Positions 33,872 through 46,300 of a stretch of DNA of 64,000 nt are shown piece by piece. The DNA is taken from the NCBI GenBank assembly GCA_008828725.1, contig MEHQ01001858.1, forward strand, positions 180,843 to 244,842, read 5' to 3'. The number at the start of each line of letters is the position of its first letter. Position 1 is the stretch's first letter. The stretch is from Saccharina japonica. Lineage: Eukaryota > Sar > Phaeophyceae > Laminariales > Laminariaceae. The notes beneath the pieces were generated by a model that saw only the letters and a program-made list of their open reading frames with translations, searched no databases and was not told the origin of the DNA. A program made the position numbers and the translations under genes.

Positions 33872-34876
33872 ACACTAGAATTAAGAGATGTATACTGATG
33901 AATGTGATTGNACCAAAGCTAGAATATGCAGGAGAAGTATGGGAAGGGAATGCGAAGCTCGTAAAACAGCTGGAAACAGTACAGATGACAGCAGCTAAAA
34001 AAGTACTACGAAGATGCTCAAGTACGACGAGAAATACAGCATTGAGAGCAGAACTGGGAATGTACCCACGTAAGACAAATAGAGACGTGCGTGAATTGAA
34101 ATCGCAATATGAAGTAAAGAACATGCCAAATAAGAGGTTGCCAGCCATAGCTGATAAAGCTGGACGGGAGAAAGTAACCAAAGGGCGAGCTGGAATAGGG
34201 TGTAGTAGCGTAGTCGAGAAAGTATGGAAGGGTATAGGAGAAAACCCAAAAGAGATATGCTGGCCATAGATAAGTTTGGGGGGTACAAGACAGAAGAAGT
34301 AAAATACCGTAAACGATAGAAAAAAGGGAAAGGCTACGTAGCGCTGAGAAATAAGGTAGAAGGGGAGGAACACTTGAAGATATACGGAAGGTTAAGAGAA
34401 GGGATAGGAATGAAAGTACATTTTCACGGCCCAATGGACTTCGCGAAAACGCTGAAACTACGATTTCGTGTATAGGGGACCTGGGCCTGCCAGAAAGAAG
34501 GAGGTATACCAGTAGCGGAAAAAAATGCACAGATATGCCCTTGTGGCAAAAGCAATAGAGAGTAGAACTCACATAGTGGGAGAATGTGAAAAGCACAAGG
34601 AGGAACGGGATGTGTTAGAGGATCAGATGAGGAAAGTAGACGAATGTAACATGGAGAAATTTGGTACACGAGATTTTAGCGAGAAGACGATCGCTATCTT
34701 AGGAGATAGATGGTGGCCACAGGCGGCGAAACAGGAAGGGGATAGGACGAGTATAAACTTTCCATGTAATATATGGAAACAACGTAATGAGCGCCCAAAT
34801 GTTGGAGGTGTCTCTATCAGGAGTAGGAACGGTGCTCCGTCTCGAAAGGGATGCGTGGTCAATGGTAAAATGACTA
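33872..34876 (+). pseudogene. Retrotransposon B, longer copy, interrupted by a MITE
   Basis: Plus-strand frames give RIKRCILMNVI, PKLEYAGEVWEGNAKLVKQL, AAKKVLRRCSSTTRNTALRA, KVWKGIGENPKEI, LRFRV, a shifted CPCGK, ESRTHIVGECE, ILGDRWWPQAAKQEGDR and NERPNVGGVSIRSRNGAPS. This is the region C-terminal to a LINE reverse transcriptase, with a CPCG..H..C zinc-binding tail. The reverse transcriptase itself is missing (5' truncation). Frameshifts lie near 34265, 34480 and 34530 and an N is at 33911. The left flank GAGTACACCCCC and the right flank after 35338, GAGTACGCCCCC, look like a 12-bp target-site duplication within the R repeat. Confidence 0.8.
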
Positions 34877-35318
34877 AACAGCCGATTTTCCTAATTGAGA
34901 ATTGCCTTTCGGAAGAGGATGAAAATCGAAAATATTGGTTTTTGAATTGTAAGAGATTTCCTTCCCTTACAGTCATTTGTTTTCACTGTAAACGACTGTC
35001 AGTTGTGACACCCGTCGATGGCAAAAAAAAAACGAAATCAGCATCGGCAGTCTCAAGATATGGAGGATCCCAGAAAAGCTGTATTTATGGGCGAGGGACC
35101 TCGCTCATAAAGGCAAATTCCCTTAAATCCTTGATTTTTCGAGCCTGTCAAGGCCGATTTCAATTTTTTTTCGTGGATCGATACCTACCATCGAGGAACA
35201 TCTTTTCTAGGTAAATTTTGATCGTGAGCGAAATACAGCTCTTAAACAATAACAAAGTACTAAAATCGATTTTCATTCTCATCGGAAAGGCAATTCTCAA
35301 TTAGGAAAATCGGCTGTT
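34877..35318. mobile_element. 442-bp MITE inside retrotransposon B, ACTA target duplication
   Basis: Terminal inverted repeats of about 55-60 bp begin AACAGCCGATTTTCCTAATT and end with the reverse complement. The flanks are ACTA on both sides (34873-34876 and 35319-35322). Removing the element and one ACTA restores ATGACTAAGGCAAGCAAC, the expected 3' end of the retrotransposon frame. The interior has no coding content. The superfamily was not assigned. Confidence 0.85.
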
Positions 35319-35338
35319 ACTAAGGCAAGCAACAAACG
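35319..35338 (+). mobile_element. 3' end of retrotransposon B beyond the MITE
   Basis: ACTAAGGCAAGCAACAAACG completes the frame cut by the MITE and is followed by the right-hand GAGTACGCCCCC flank. Confidence 0.6.
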
Positions 35339-35359
35339 AGTACGCCCCCCCCCCTCCCT

Positions 35360-35880
35360 GCCCCTATAAATATATGATATATTTATAGGTTGGGTTGGCG
35401 TCGGTTGGCAACGACGCTGTAAAACACGCCACTCGCTGCGTGAGCTAGACAACCAGGGTGCCGTTTTTTGTTTTTTTTGGCGGTCACCAAAGCTGGTGGT
35501 CGAGGAGATCATTTGTGTGGGGTGGAGAACCTTTGCTCCGTACAAGGGGAATGGTCGTATCACGTAGTGTTAATATGGTAAGGCATCCGCGAGGCAGTTA
35601 CATAGCAAAACCCATTGCTGTCTCCGGAAGTGGCCACACCAGAAATTAAATTAACTCATTGAAGCTGTCGTCCATATGCAAGTCCGCCTCAGAGGCGGTT
35701 CTTAGCAGGATGCAGCTCACCCTCCATGCGACTCACCCAATACCTCACGGCGCTTCGCGCTTGGTGCAAGCAATGTTTGCCTGGTTGGTGAAAACCCAAC
35801 GTGCTCCGTCCCGGCATTGTAGGGATGCGAGGGTCTATGGTCATATGACTACGGCCGTGCACGACATGAGTACACCCCCC
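35360..35880 (+). repeat. R-type tandem repeat, full unit 2
   Basis: Same start and end as unit 1 but with several short deletions (for example in the CGCGGAAGCATGGCC and TTTACGTTTCGCACC parts). It includes CTTCGCGCTTGGTGCAAGC, which unit 1 has in altered form. Confidence 0.8.
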
Positions 35881-36760
35881 TGCCCCAACTCACCCAACCA
35901 CCAACAACGCCCTTGTGCATTATACATCGATCGGTCAAGCTGACGGCACGTCGCACGCCTCCACTATTTTGTGTTCGTTTTGTGTGGTACCTTAGTACCT
36001 GCTAGGTAGAAACCACGGCGGCGCATCGGCGTTCGTTTCGAGGCTTTTCCGTTTTTGTTATGCTTGTTCAGGGCACGTACGCACTGTTGTGTTTCAGGCC
36101 TAAAAGTTGAGCACACTCTCTCTTCGCTCGTTTCTGTTACAACAAGTCAAGTCAAGTGCAGTGAAGAGGATGACAAGTCAAGAGGACGAATTTCACGAAC
36201 TGAAACTGAAACATACTCACCGGGGCAAGTATTCAAACCATGCACCTGCGAATATTTTGTAGGGTTACTGTATACTAAAATATAACCATAATTCTGCTTC
36301 TAAACACCCCGATCACGCTTGGCATCCTGATCCCACGCCGACCCGATCCCACTCTAACCTGAGAAACACCAACCTGAGAAAGCCTAACCTGAACCTTTAA
36401 AGCTGGCCCCGGATACCGGATATTCAAATAGCTGTCGACAGGGCCCACGTGGCACCCTGCCCCCGCAAAACCACCCAACTTGACACGATACTCAAGGAAT
36501 AACTACTCGTAGTGTTCGAATGTGGTTTGGCGTGCAAAGCCTTTCTTCGTGATTTCATCAACAGGCAATTTGTATTAAAAATGTGTTTTCCTCCCTGCAC
36601 GTTGTTGGTTAGGGTTTTGGCGTGATCTGCCACTCATAACTAGCTGCTAACTACCCGTATTTAATCGTTTGCTCGCTTTTGTCGACTTTAATGCAGCGGC
36701 GCGATGATTGAGACTGCCGTGCTGTTCCCCAGTGTGCTATGTCGTATTCTAGGTTGGACC
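35881..36760. other. Non-coding stretch between R repeat and SINE
   Basis: No exons recognised. CCTGAGAAACACCAACCTGA and similar AACCTGA-rich repeats occur at about 36357-36400. Confidence 0.4.
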
Positions 36761-36990
36761 GGTCGCCCCGGTGGTCCAGTGGTTAACCTCGAACACTACC
36801 ATAATCGAGGTCAGGGTTTCGAGTTTCCGTATCGCGGTTAGGGACAATTCGACGCGAGTCGACGAGGGAAGAAATTGCCGACCCCTTCTCGAGATAAATA
36901 TGCAAGATGCAAGATGCAAGATGCAAGGCAAATGCCGCAGTGGGGAGGGGGGAGAAGAGCCTACTAGGTGACCCCGGATTTGAGTTACGA
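36761..36990 (+). mobile_element. tRNA-derived SINE with recognisable A and B boxes
   Basis: Begins GGTCGCCCCGGTGGTCCAGT. TGGTCCAGTGG (about 772-782) fits the tRNA A box and GGTTTCGAGTTTCC (about 815-828) is an imperfect B box. The head most resembles a Glu-type tRNA gene. Behind it are a body (AATTCGACGCGAGTCGACGA, CTCGAGATAAATATGCAAG), a four-fold CAAGATG repeat, and GGGAGAAGAGCCTACTAGGT with GTGACCCCGGATTTGAG. Headless relatives lie at 25892-26028 and 17851-18015 (both inverted). The split B box and long tail mean it is a SINE copy, not a functional tRNA gene. Confidence 0.7.
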
Positions 36991-37139
36991 CTAGGAGGGA
37001 GCACGACGGAGAAGGGCGAAGATAATAAGTGGGGTGAGAAAAATAACAATTAAAAAAAGGTACAGCGATTTGCCACGAGAGGTTTCTGATTTGTCTTGAG
37101 TAGATACACTTTTTGCAATGTGCCGCTAACGCTTAGACC

Positions 37140-37690
37140 TATAGCACCCACCACGCAGAAATATTGTTGCGGCGGCCGATCGTGGGAGCAGAACAATACG
37201 GTGGGCCGTGGACTTGCAGTCGCGACGCTAGGGTGCAGAGTCGTGCAGGTTTACTCTGCGGGCATGGGACGGACGCTTCATCAAGCAGGCGGTTTCTGCC
37301 TGATCGTAACGCCTGCCCCAGTGGGTAGCGCATGCTGCGCCACCGTCAACACCACCTGGTGTTTACTCAGCACCCCCCACGGACGGAAAGACAAACGTGT
37401 GTAAAAACGGAAAGGAAGTACAGGATAAGGAAATATAACTATTAGCAAAGGAAAATGAACCCAAGGATAGACTGAAGGAACTAAAATCTAAAGGATAACG
37501 AACTGGTATGAGCTCGCATGCATGCATCGTTCCTGTGGCTGATACTCATCGTGCTGCTGAAACTCTTGTGATTCGGATGTTTTGCAATCAATTGGTCCGC
37601 TTCCAACTAGGGTTGGGAGCCAGGAAGGACCGTGTATAAGTCTACGAACCTCCAAGGCGAAAAGTGAGTCCTAGCCAGGCCCGCTTGACT
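37140..37690 (+). repeat. S-type direct repeat, copy 1
   Basis: Shares with 38095-38640 the segments TTGTTGCGGCGGCCGA, GGGCCGTGG.CTTGC.GTC, TTCATCAAGCA, CTGCCCCAG.GG, GCGGTC/ACCGTCAACACC, CACCCCCCACGGA, AAAACGGAAAGGAA.TACAGG, GCATGCA.GCATCGTTCCT and CGAACCTCCA. The copies are about 955 bp apart and clearly diverged. Their class is unknown: the spacing and direct orientation could be LTRs of a tiny element or an old duplication. Confidence 0.65.
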
Positions 37691-38094
37691 TGCTGCCACG
37701 TGGTGAACACAGGAAGATGGGGGGTGGTGATAGCGAGCTAGGAAACGGCGAATCAGGCAGAAAGGGATAGCAATATGGTGAACCCCAGGGTGTGAAGTGT
37801 GGAGGCTGGCAGTATCGTGACGGTGAAGGTGAACGTCTCTCGTGACAAATGGAGGTTAGCACTTGGCACGTGTAAATGCTGGTACGCAGCCTAAACTGTT
37901 TGTTAAAGCGTCGGGTCTGACTGGGAAGGGGATGGAGACTAGGGGAAGTTCAATGGTGAAGAGGTATGTAAAGCGGGGGAAGGAACTGACGGCGATTTCA
38001 AGTTGTAATCCGTTTGTTCAAGTGGCGGGTCTGGCTGGGAAGGGGAGAAGAGCTCCGCTGAACGGGGCCGCACCCTATTGAACTCTGGCGGACC
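37691..38094. other. Spacer between S repeats
   Basis: Carries its own ~110-bp duplication: GGGTCTGACTGGGAAGGGGA near 37913 and GGGTCTGGCTGGGAAGGGGA near 38024. No coding content recognised. Confidence 0.45.
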
Positions 38095-38640
38095 GTACCA
38101 GACTTCGGGGGGGTGTTGCGGCGGCCGAGCGGGGAATCCGAAAAGTACGATGGGCCGTGGCCTTGCCGTCACGATGCATCGGGCGCAGAGTCGTGAAGAT
38201 TCACCCTTTGGGCGTGGGACAGACGTTTCATCAAGCATCAAGCAGGTGGTTTCACTTGCCGGACCGCAACGGCTGCCCCAGGGGATAGGGCATGCTGTGC
38301 TACCGTCAACACCTGATGTTTGCTCAACACCCCCCACGGAAACAAGGAAACACTTGAAGCACGTGAAAACGGAAAGGAACTACAGGATAAGGAAAATGAA
38401 CTATTTTTTAAACTAAAAGCTAAAGGCTGACGAACGGCTATAATATGAGCTTGCATGCACGCATCGTTCCTTTGACTGAGACTTAGCTCGCTGCTGAAAC
38501 TCTTTTAATTTGGAATTATTGCAATCCTTTACTCCGTTCCAACGTAACCGGGTGTCAGGAAGGACGGTCTAAACTTTATTCGAACCTCCATCGGCAAAAC
38601 GTGAGTCATAGCCAGATCCGCTCGGCTCGCTACGAACATT
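38095..38640 (+). repeat. S-type direct repeat, copy 2
   Basis: Second member of the pair described at 37140-37690, in the same orientation, with TTCATCAAGCATCAAGCAGG carrying a 7-bp internal duplication. Confidence 0.65.
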
Positions 38641-38879
38641 GTGCCATTAATATTATCAGAACAATACCTACTAGGGTTCCTACAGTAGTATTAACGTGCA
38701 ATAAGCCCGAGCATCCCTGGTATAGAGGAAAGGCGGCACGACATTTGCGGGGCTTCTTTCTCCGAATTTCTTCACCTTTGGGCCAAAACTACTGGTAGGT
38801 ACAATAAATACAAGGACTTGTGGTTTGTGCCCAAGGCTGCGGTAGGGGTTGTACTGATTATCTCATTATCCTCCATGGC

Positions 38880-39080
38880 GGTAGTCGCATGGCATTACTG
38901 TAGACCCTCGCGCATCCCTACGGCAATGCCGGGACGGAGCACGTCCGGTTTTCACTGACCAGGCAGACAATGCTTGCACCAAGCGCGAAGCGCCGAGAGG
39001 TGTTGGGCAAGTCGCATGGAGGGTGAGCTGCACGCTGATAGTTGTATCATACTGCACGCTCTTTCTAGATGGCCGCATTT
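38880..39080 (-). repeat. R-type repeat, inverted partial copy
   Basis: The reverse complement contains CGCTTCGCGCTTGGTGCAAG, CATTGTCTGCCTGGTCAGTG, ACGTGCTCCGTCCCGGCATT and GCGAGGGTCTACAGTAATGC, matching the ends of the R units at 33264-35880 but in the opposite orientation. Confidence 0.7.
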
Positions 39081-40352
39081 CTCGCTTGCTATGCGGTGTC
39101 GACGGGTATCGTATTGCATATGGAGCCCTAGCCTGAGGCTCCACTCGGTAGTACAACGTCCTTTTCGCGATACAACCCAATTTTACCATTTTTACGGAAC
39201 TGGAATGCCTCAGGCTTGTTGGGCTGATGTTTATGCTAACACGCTATTTAATCACACGCCCAAGCAGTTTCTCGGGAACGCTTGCCAGATACTTAAGTTG
39301 TTACCTGTGACTCCTGTATTGGCGTATGCACTCCCGTTGCATTGGCGGACACAACTCCGCGACCTCGGATCGCGAAACATTGCAGGTCTAATGCTCGACG
39401 AATCGGGGGTTGTTTTTAGTGAGACACAATTCTGTCGTCAAGTCTTGAGATCGCACAACATAAGAGTATACCTGGTATACAACAACAGGAAACTGACAAA
39501 ATAACATTGTGGAGGTGACTATGTAACCGCCGCCAACAACAGCAACACAAATTGGCGCACGAGCAGGATATCAATAACAAAGTAGGGTTTATGTTGGTGG
39601 TTCCCTACAAAAGGCTGCCATACTGCGGAATGTGATAGCTACTGACGCAACTTCTTGCTTTCATTCTCATGACCAAGAAGGTATACAAAAGTAAAGCATG
39701 TTTTCAGGGTTCTGTTGACGCACCCGGGGTGTAATACAGTACTGTAAGTGCAGGCGACCATTCGTTCTCTCATGCAGAGTATTTTCAAGGATTGTTGCTG
39801 CTCTTCCAGCTGATACATGAATGTTTTAGGATTATCGATTCTTCCATGTATACTCAGACCCGAGTACTTGTAGCTCTAATCTATCACGGCACGCTACCCA
39901 AAGCGGCCCGCCGGGGACTGCCATCCAGCCGTGTTCTGACGCTACCTAGGTACAGGGCACTCCGACCAAGCAGAGGCGGGGGACCAAAAATGCAAAGTCA
40001 CATCGAATATTTTACCGAGTCAGAGACTAACGTACGCATCACGATCATCGACTGGTCGCGATGAACCCGTCAATCAGAGTAACACACCACATCCCAACGT
40101 TCTCACACCTGAGTAGTCGCCCACTGCCCGACAACCACCTCGAGGGCACAAAGCTCAACCAGCCGAGGTTGAGTCCTGGCACGCACAACGACGACATACC
40201 ATCGTGCAGGACTTCGGACCAACTGACCAACTACTGCATTCGGACTGAGCTAAAGTAGAAGCAAAAAAGGAGCTCTCCCTCAAAACTTGTTTCAGTTTGA
40301 ATAACAGCCGCATCCTTGTTCCATTTTCCTCCTACTTGCCACATGACACTGC
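39081..40352. other. Stretch between R copy and the AI-2E-like gene
   Basis: A plus-strand open frame ending at 39504 has protein-like composition (QFLGNACQILKLLPVTPV, ..LMLDESGVVFSE..), but it has no recognised family and its start lies in the repeat, so I do not call it. The 3' untranslated region of the minus-strand gene presumably lies in 40000-40352. Confidence 0.35.
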
Positions 40353-43300
40353 TCATACAGGCGCAGCCGCAGCATTGTTGTTCTTAGCGTTGTTGCCAAG
40401 GATAACGTTGTTGATGACGAAGACAGCGCACGGTACGGCCATGATGAGACCCTGCACGCCCACCAAGTGCTCCGCCATGTACAGGACGCCGATCACGACG
40501 ACGGGGTGCAGCTTGAGCTTCGACGCGTAGATCTGATGCACATCAAGAAGGGACAGGGACACAGGCAACAGACATTCACGAACAACGTCACTATCGCTGA
40601 AACAGAACGACAGACACACGCTATTCGCCCAAAACCAAATCCCGGGAAAAGTGCTATTAATAGGCTACAAGGCGCAGCGCTATTATATTGATAGTAACCG
40701 GCTTAACCTTAGAGCCCTGGGTTGTGCTATCCATATGTATACATTCGGTGAAAGCGTGTTAACCCTTTTTCAATTGAGCGTTCTACCACTCATTACCACG
40801 CATGCGCCTGATTTCAGAAAGAAGCGGTTGGGCACCCCCGTTATTGGAGACGGTATTGTGCTATTTAACAATATAATGGCTTATAGTAGTAGTAGAATGA
40901 CTTAGTATAATAGTGTTGAATATATGGCATATAGGCGGCACGAAAGGGTTAAAAACGCCTATATACCATATCGTGATGTTTCCTGGAGGCCATTACTGTA
41001 GACTACAAAGTTACGCGACCGAAATGGCCCACCAGTTATATTATACCTGGTATAATACTACAGCAGTAGTACGAAGTACTAAAATAGTACCAAGTAGCTG
41101 TTTCTAACGAACACAGGTGAGGGACATCCTGTTCAGCCCATTCGCAGTAGCAGCAGCAGCAGCAGCAGGGGCAGGGGCAAACGATCCCTGCAGCTCTTGG
41201 AGAATACACAAACTTGATGTTGAAACATGGGTGGTGAATTACCGCAGATCGCTGTATTGTTTTCTGGCACTTGCAGCTTCAGGGGCAAGCGACTCCTGTA
41301 GCTTTTGAAGAAGACAGCACATGATAAAGCACAAATGACGTTATACAAAAGGTCGCAGCCAATCTTGTGGCACTGTATAACACCGGATACATACCACAGA
41401 CAGCGCTGATCAATACCTGCGGATTGAGGAAGTAGGCTTCAACAGCGTGCACCCCGAAGACCATAAGGAGGATCTGAAGAACCTGCGTAGGAGCGAGAGG
41501 TATGCACACAGTGATAACATCAACGTGCCGGCACAGAGGTCATTTCTTTTGAAACTATCGGAACGGCAACCGAAGAACACCTACAGCTATATGATACCAC
41601 AAGAAATATGCCGAGGCGTGCCGTGGTGGCGGTCGTGGGGGGTGGTAAAACCACGGCAATCATGCAATCATGCTATATAGCCGAACTTTTTTTTAATCCG
41701 CACAAAACAGCAGTATCAGCACCCCACAAAACCGCTGCGATACTGCGTTATGGGCGGATATCAAAGAAATGACACCAAACAAAAGACACCCTGAGACTAT
41801 GAATGCAACAAAAATCATGGGAAGACAACACGGTTAGTGCCGTGAGCGCTAACCCGACTATACAATATACGTTCGTACTGGTCTAGGTACTGTACGTACG
41901 GGGCCACTGAAGTAATGAACCGTCGCCACACCGACAAAAAAACTACCTGGTATGAACACCACGAGGATGCTGTAGACGCCGACCACGAAAAGGCAACCAC
42001 GGGGTAAAAACATACCAGGTAGTGATAAAATGCCGACCCTCTTTTGGCGAATTGCGAGCTGCAATACATAATTATGAAACGAAACCACCGAAGGAGGATA
42101 CCGCATACCTGGTACCACTTAAAGAGGCCACTCGTGCTATGTTGCGATGGTCTCCCAGCGGCGGTGTCTATCGGTGTCTATGCCAACCGCAGCCCTCGGA
42201 CAATCCTATGGACACGCGCATTTGTACGGGTTTGATTTGATGCATTATTCTACCAGAGGGTAAACCTACGCTATGCACAGTACGGTAGAGCTACGGTATG
42301 CACCTTGCTCATCCCGTAGTCGCCCAGAGCAGCGACCGCCATTGGCAGTGTGGAAATGAACACGCCGACGACGGGCACGAAGCTGCACAAGAACACGATG
42401 AAGGACAGGACCAGCGGCCCGCTAACGCCAAGAGCGATAAGACCTGACAAACACACGGAGCACGAAACAGGATTACAGTTCGCGGCAGCAGGTAATAAAC
42501 TCGTATCATATTTTGGCTAGGTAAGGCTCGCGGCTTATTGTGATGCCACTGTCTAGCATAGGCTCTTAAAGGCTATTATATAAAGTTTAGAGTGGCGTTC
42601 CTCGCTGAGTACAAAAACTTGGAATTATTACAGTAGCTATAAATTATTAAAATATGTAAAACTCAGCCCAAATTATTATTAACACATGTCGCGTACAGTA
42701 TTTTTCTGATTGCTCTGATTGTTCTGATTGCTCTGATCTGATTGGATGGAAGCAACTACCGATTGACCTGTTTAGAACCACATCCTACCCATCTACCCAT
42801 CATTGAGGGACGCACTGCCCCGAGCTACTGTACTGTAGAGTTCCACACATCATGGCAGTGAGAAAAGGGGTTAATACAAGCTCACCACCTGACAAAGTTT
42901 CCCAAGAAACGTGGCAGAGTGGGTGCACGAGAGGAAGGCTGCTCGAGAGATCTACATGTATAGCTCAATCACGGCAAGGTATCAGAACCGCGTAGCTTGT
43001 GCTACAGTACACACATTTACTTTTCCGTCGCTGCTCGTTGACTTGCAAAGGCAATGAACGTGGCAGGTGCGTGGTCCCGTACAGCAACACTGGTGGAGTG
43101 TTCCCTCCCTTCCAGAGCACCAGCTACCGGCACGAGTCAAACCTAGTTTTTCCTGACTTCTGGACACGTTTGGGTTTTCTGTCGCGCTCAAACGTCTTCA
43201 GTTTTCCCCCCAAAACGTTGTGCCAGTTGTTGGCAGGGGACCCCGGGCCTCCTTCACTATCTGCACCTACCCATTCAGGTTGAAGTAACTGACTGCCACT

Positions 43301-46300
43301 GGTACAAACTTAACCCTAACCGTGAATGTTTCCGCGAATCAACGAGTCCTCCCCGGCGAGCTCCACAGTGCTATTAATAGTGCCTAGCACTATCAAATTA
43401 ACCATTGCGTCATTACGTCAGACTAAAGGCACCCTTTAACGGTCCACGAGCCAAACAAAATAACAGTCCGAACGTCCCATATGAAAGGCAATGTGTGGGC
43501 TATCAATCAGTCAATGTGTCGTCCCTTACGCTCCCCATCGTTTAGGGTCCTACATCTAAGTAGAAACTTACCTAACCTTTTCAAGGACGTTGCTATAAAC
43601 TACGCTATCTACGAGTGCAACTTTTACCTGTACAGCATGGTGCTTGTGCCAGCCAAACCTGCCCACTGTATGTACGAGTGGAGCGTTTTTCTCGTACATC
43701 ATGCATGGTGCTTTTGCCAGTCAAAACTGCCCATGGGCAAGCAACCCAAGATAATCGCGGCATAACCCTTAAGGGCCGCTGGTGTACTTCGAAGTATGTG
43801 ACCATCACCTGCCCATCTGGCGTAATCCACACCGCACTCCACAAAATATTTCAACACGCATGTCGAGAGTTTGCATCACACCAGTACCGGTACTTGAGGC
43901 ATTCGCAAATGTCACAAGGGTATCGTGTGGCGGGCGTATCGCACCTGCAGTGGTGAGCAGGGTGTTGATGGCTGCTATCGTGAACTGCACTTCGAAGCTC
44001 TGCCCAACGAGCTTCGCGAACGTACTCACCTGTACCACAGGCACAGGCACAGGCAACATACACAAAGAACGCAGAGATCGCCATCACTCACTTCAGGATA
44101 GATCCACCTCACCGTAGAAACCCATGGCGACGCGAGGGTTTGATGCAGAAAACGATTGCAACGTGACAACATAAGAAAGGTATTCACAGCAGGGACGGTC
44201 TTTCCAAACAACCCCTTCGAAGGAGGCGGCCCGGCGAGCGCAGCACGAAGGAGAAACTAAGCTCTCCCTGACAATCATGTGACTATAAATTTGGGCCCAC
44301 GGGCTAGATTTCAGGGAGATGAGCTACTGCTACAGCTCCTGTTACGGTAGAACCCCACCAACACAATGATCAAGGGCAGGCTAGCGTGTCAACGACAGTG
44401 CGGCGACGTATCAAGACGTGTTTTTCCCATCTGCACGCTCTATCGGCATGTTTCAACTTCAAGTGGAATACTCTCTTGCCGCGCTCGAGGAGACTGAAAA
44501 TGGCAGCCGATCCCAGCCACATAAAGCGAAGGACATCAGCACCCTGCCACAGGACTGCGGTATTCAATAGTAAATGAGCACTGCACGAACAGACTGTCCC
44601 CCGCACATCGTGCACCCTCTGTTTTGGTGCACTGGGAGCAGGAAAGGCACACAAGGGGTAACGATCATTCGCACAGGAACTGGAGGCAGGACAGGTTCAG
44701 CAAGGAAAATCGATGATTAGCACAGAAACACCAACCATTGGCATGACGAACAGGGCACCTGAGGAGAGATGGTGTTGTACGCGAAGCCAAGGCGGCTGGT
44801 CTTGAGGGCCTTCATGCCCCGCGTAAGGTTGGGCAAGTCCCATATGACCATAAAGCTAAAGAGAAGCGAAACCATCGCCTGCGCAAAAAAACGTCCAACG
44901 CAGCACGCAAGCACGACAAGAGCCAAGGATGAATGTACGATCTGAACCCATCGAGGAGAAACACATATATAGTACCAGGATAAGAGGTAGCAGCTGAAGT
45001 ACAGCAGCTCCAGAGTCCTAGCAATACTTGCTCGTTATATACCACGTAGCACGCAAAGGCAACGAAACAAGGACAACCTTTGTAGCTATTGCCATCGAGG
45101 ATTCTGCCCTAGTCATAAAAAACGATGAAGATTTTTATGCCAGGGAGAAGTAGGTGCGCACGAGCATCTCGTACACTCAGCACACACTGAAGAAGACACA
45201 CAGTTTATCCCAGGCAGTAATGAGATGGAAGCGTGCCACGCTCAAGCAGCTGTGCTTTCGTACCAGAGGAAGTCCGCCCCTTGCCTGCAGGCCCTCACTG
45301 CAGGCAGTCACTGCAGGCGCGTTTGGCTCATCACGTGAGAGGGGCGTTTCTTGGCCTATTCCTATTCCTATTCCTCCCCTATGCATATGCAGACACTTGT
45401 CATGACACCAGTCAACAGCAGGGTCGTGGCCTTAGCGCCCACTAGCCCTCGAGATCACTTTAGAGCATGCGACTAGTTCTCTACGGATTTTTCCAGACGA
45501 CATGAGCAACCGTTCGCTGGCCTCATGCCGGGTACTGACCTTGTACAGCACCTTGGTCAGGCCTGCGACTACTGCCCTACACATGTTGAGCCCCCCCTTG
45601 AAGTATCGCCCCAAGGAGAACTGTAGCAGCTTGGCGAAGCGAGCGTTGCGCACGTCTCCCCACGCCGTTTTGTCCTTCAGCTTAGAAGCGATTAGGTTCA
45701 GGTAGTCGTCGGGGTACCTGGCAACATATGCAACGTACTAGATGGTCACGACATAAATAACCCGAACGAAGCAGAACATACCATCCAAACGTTCCTAATC
45801 AACAACAAAAAACTTGAAGTCATTCCTCTTGGCAGGACTGTTTGAGATGGTTGTAGAGCTGTCGAAAAACGCTGCACAGTACTGTTGGCATCGAACTCTA
45901 CATTTCAAGAGGCTACCGTATTCATGGTGCAGTCCTATACCTCCCGCTGCCGTATGCACGCCAAACTGAGAACCTCGTCCTGACGGTAAGGATAAGAGAG
46001 GCACATACCAGGTACATCACTGCATGGAAATTCCACAAAGCGCAACTCGCAACGTTTGGCTCGCCTGACATTATTGCCAGCAGGGGTTCTCTAAAGTATA
46101 AAGCACTGTTGCAACCTTAGAGTAAACATGAATCCAAAAGTCGATTCTCAGTCAACTAATCCGCCCATTACAGCATTCTTGCTGTGGTCACACAGGCGGC
46201 CAGGACAGGATAGACATGCTACAATTGTACAGCAAATACTAACGCTCGGCGAAGGAGCGCAGATTTGGCGATGTCAACATTCTCACCCTGCAAAGATCCT

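Noticed and set aside
36761-36850. Functional tRNA gene
   Set aside because: B box carries extra T residues and no complete cloverleaf with a paired acceptor stem is visible; better explained as a SINE head.
38974-39504. 176-codon plus-strand open frame
   Set aside because: Its first part is the inverted R repeat; the remainder is protein-like but has no independent start or recognised domain.
41133-41310. Two similar LQELQ/LQESL minus-strand pieces as tandem exons
   Set aside because: They lie between exons 41417 and 40532, whose direct junction (EAYFLNPQ to IYASKLKLHP) matches the family; they look like a small intronic duplication.
41932-42000. FVVGVYSILVVFIPG-like piece as an extra AI-2E exon
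   Set aside because: No acceptor gives the right phase, and joining 42304 to 41482 already matches the family without a gap.
44370-44654. GADVLRFMWLGSAAIFSLLE minus-strand piece as an exon
   Set aside because: Has a fair acceptor but no good donor in phase; the chain 44759 to 44029 is complete without it. Alternative splicing is not excluded.
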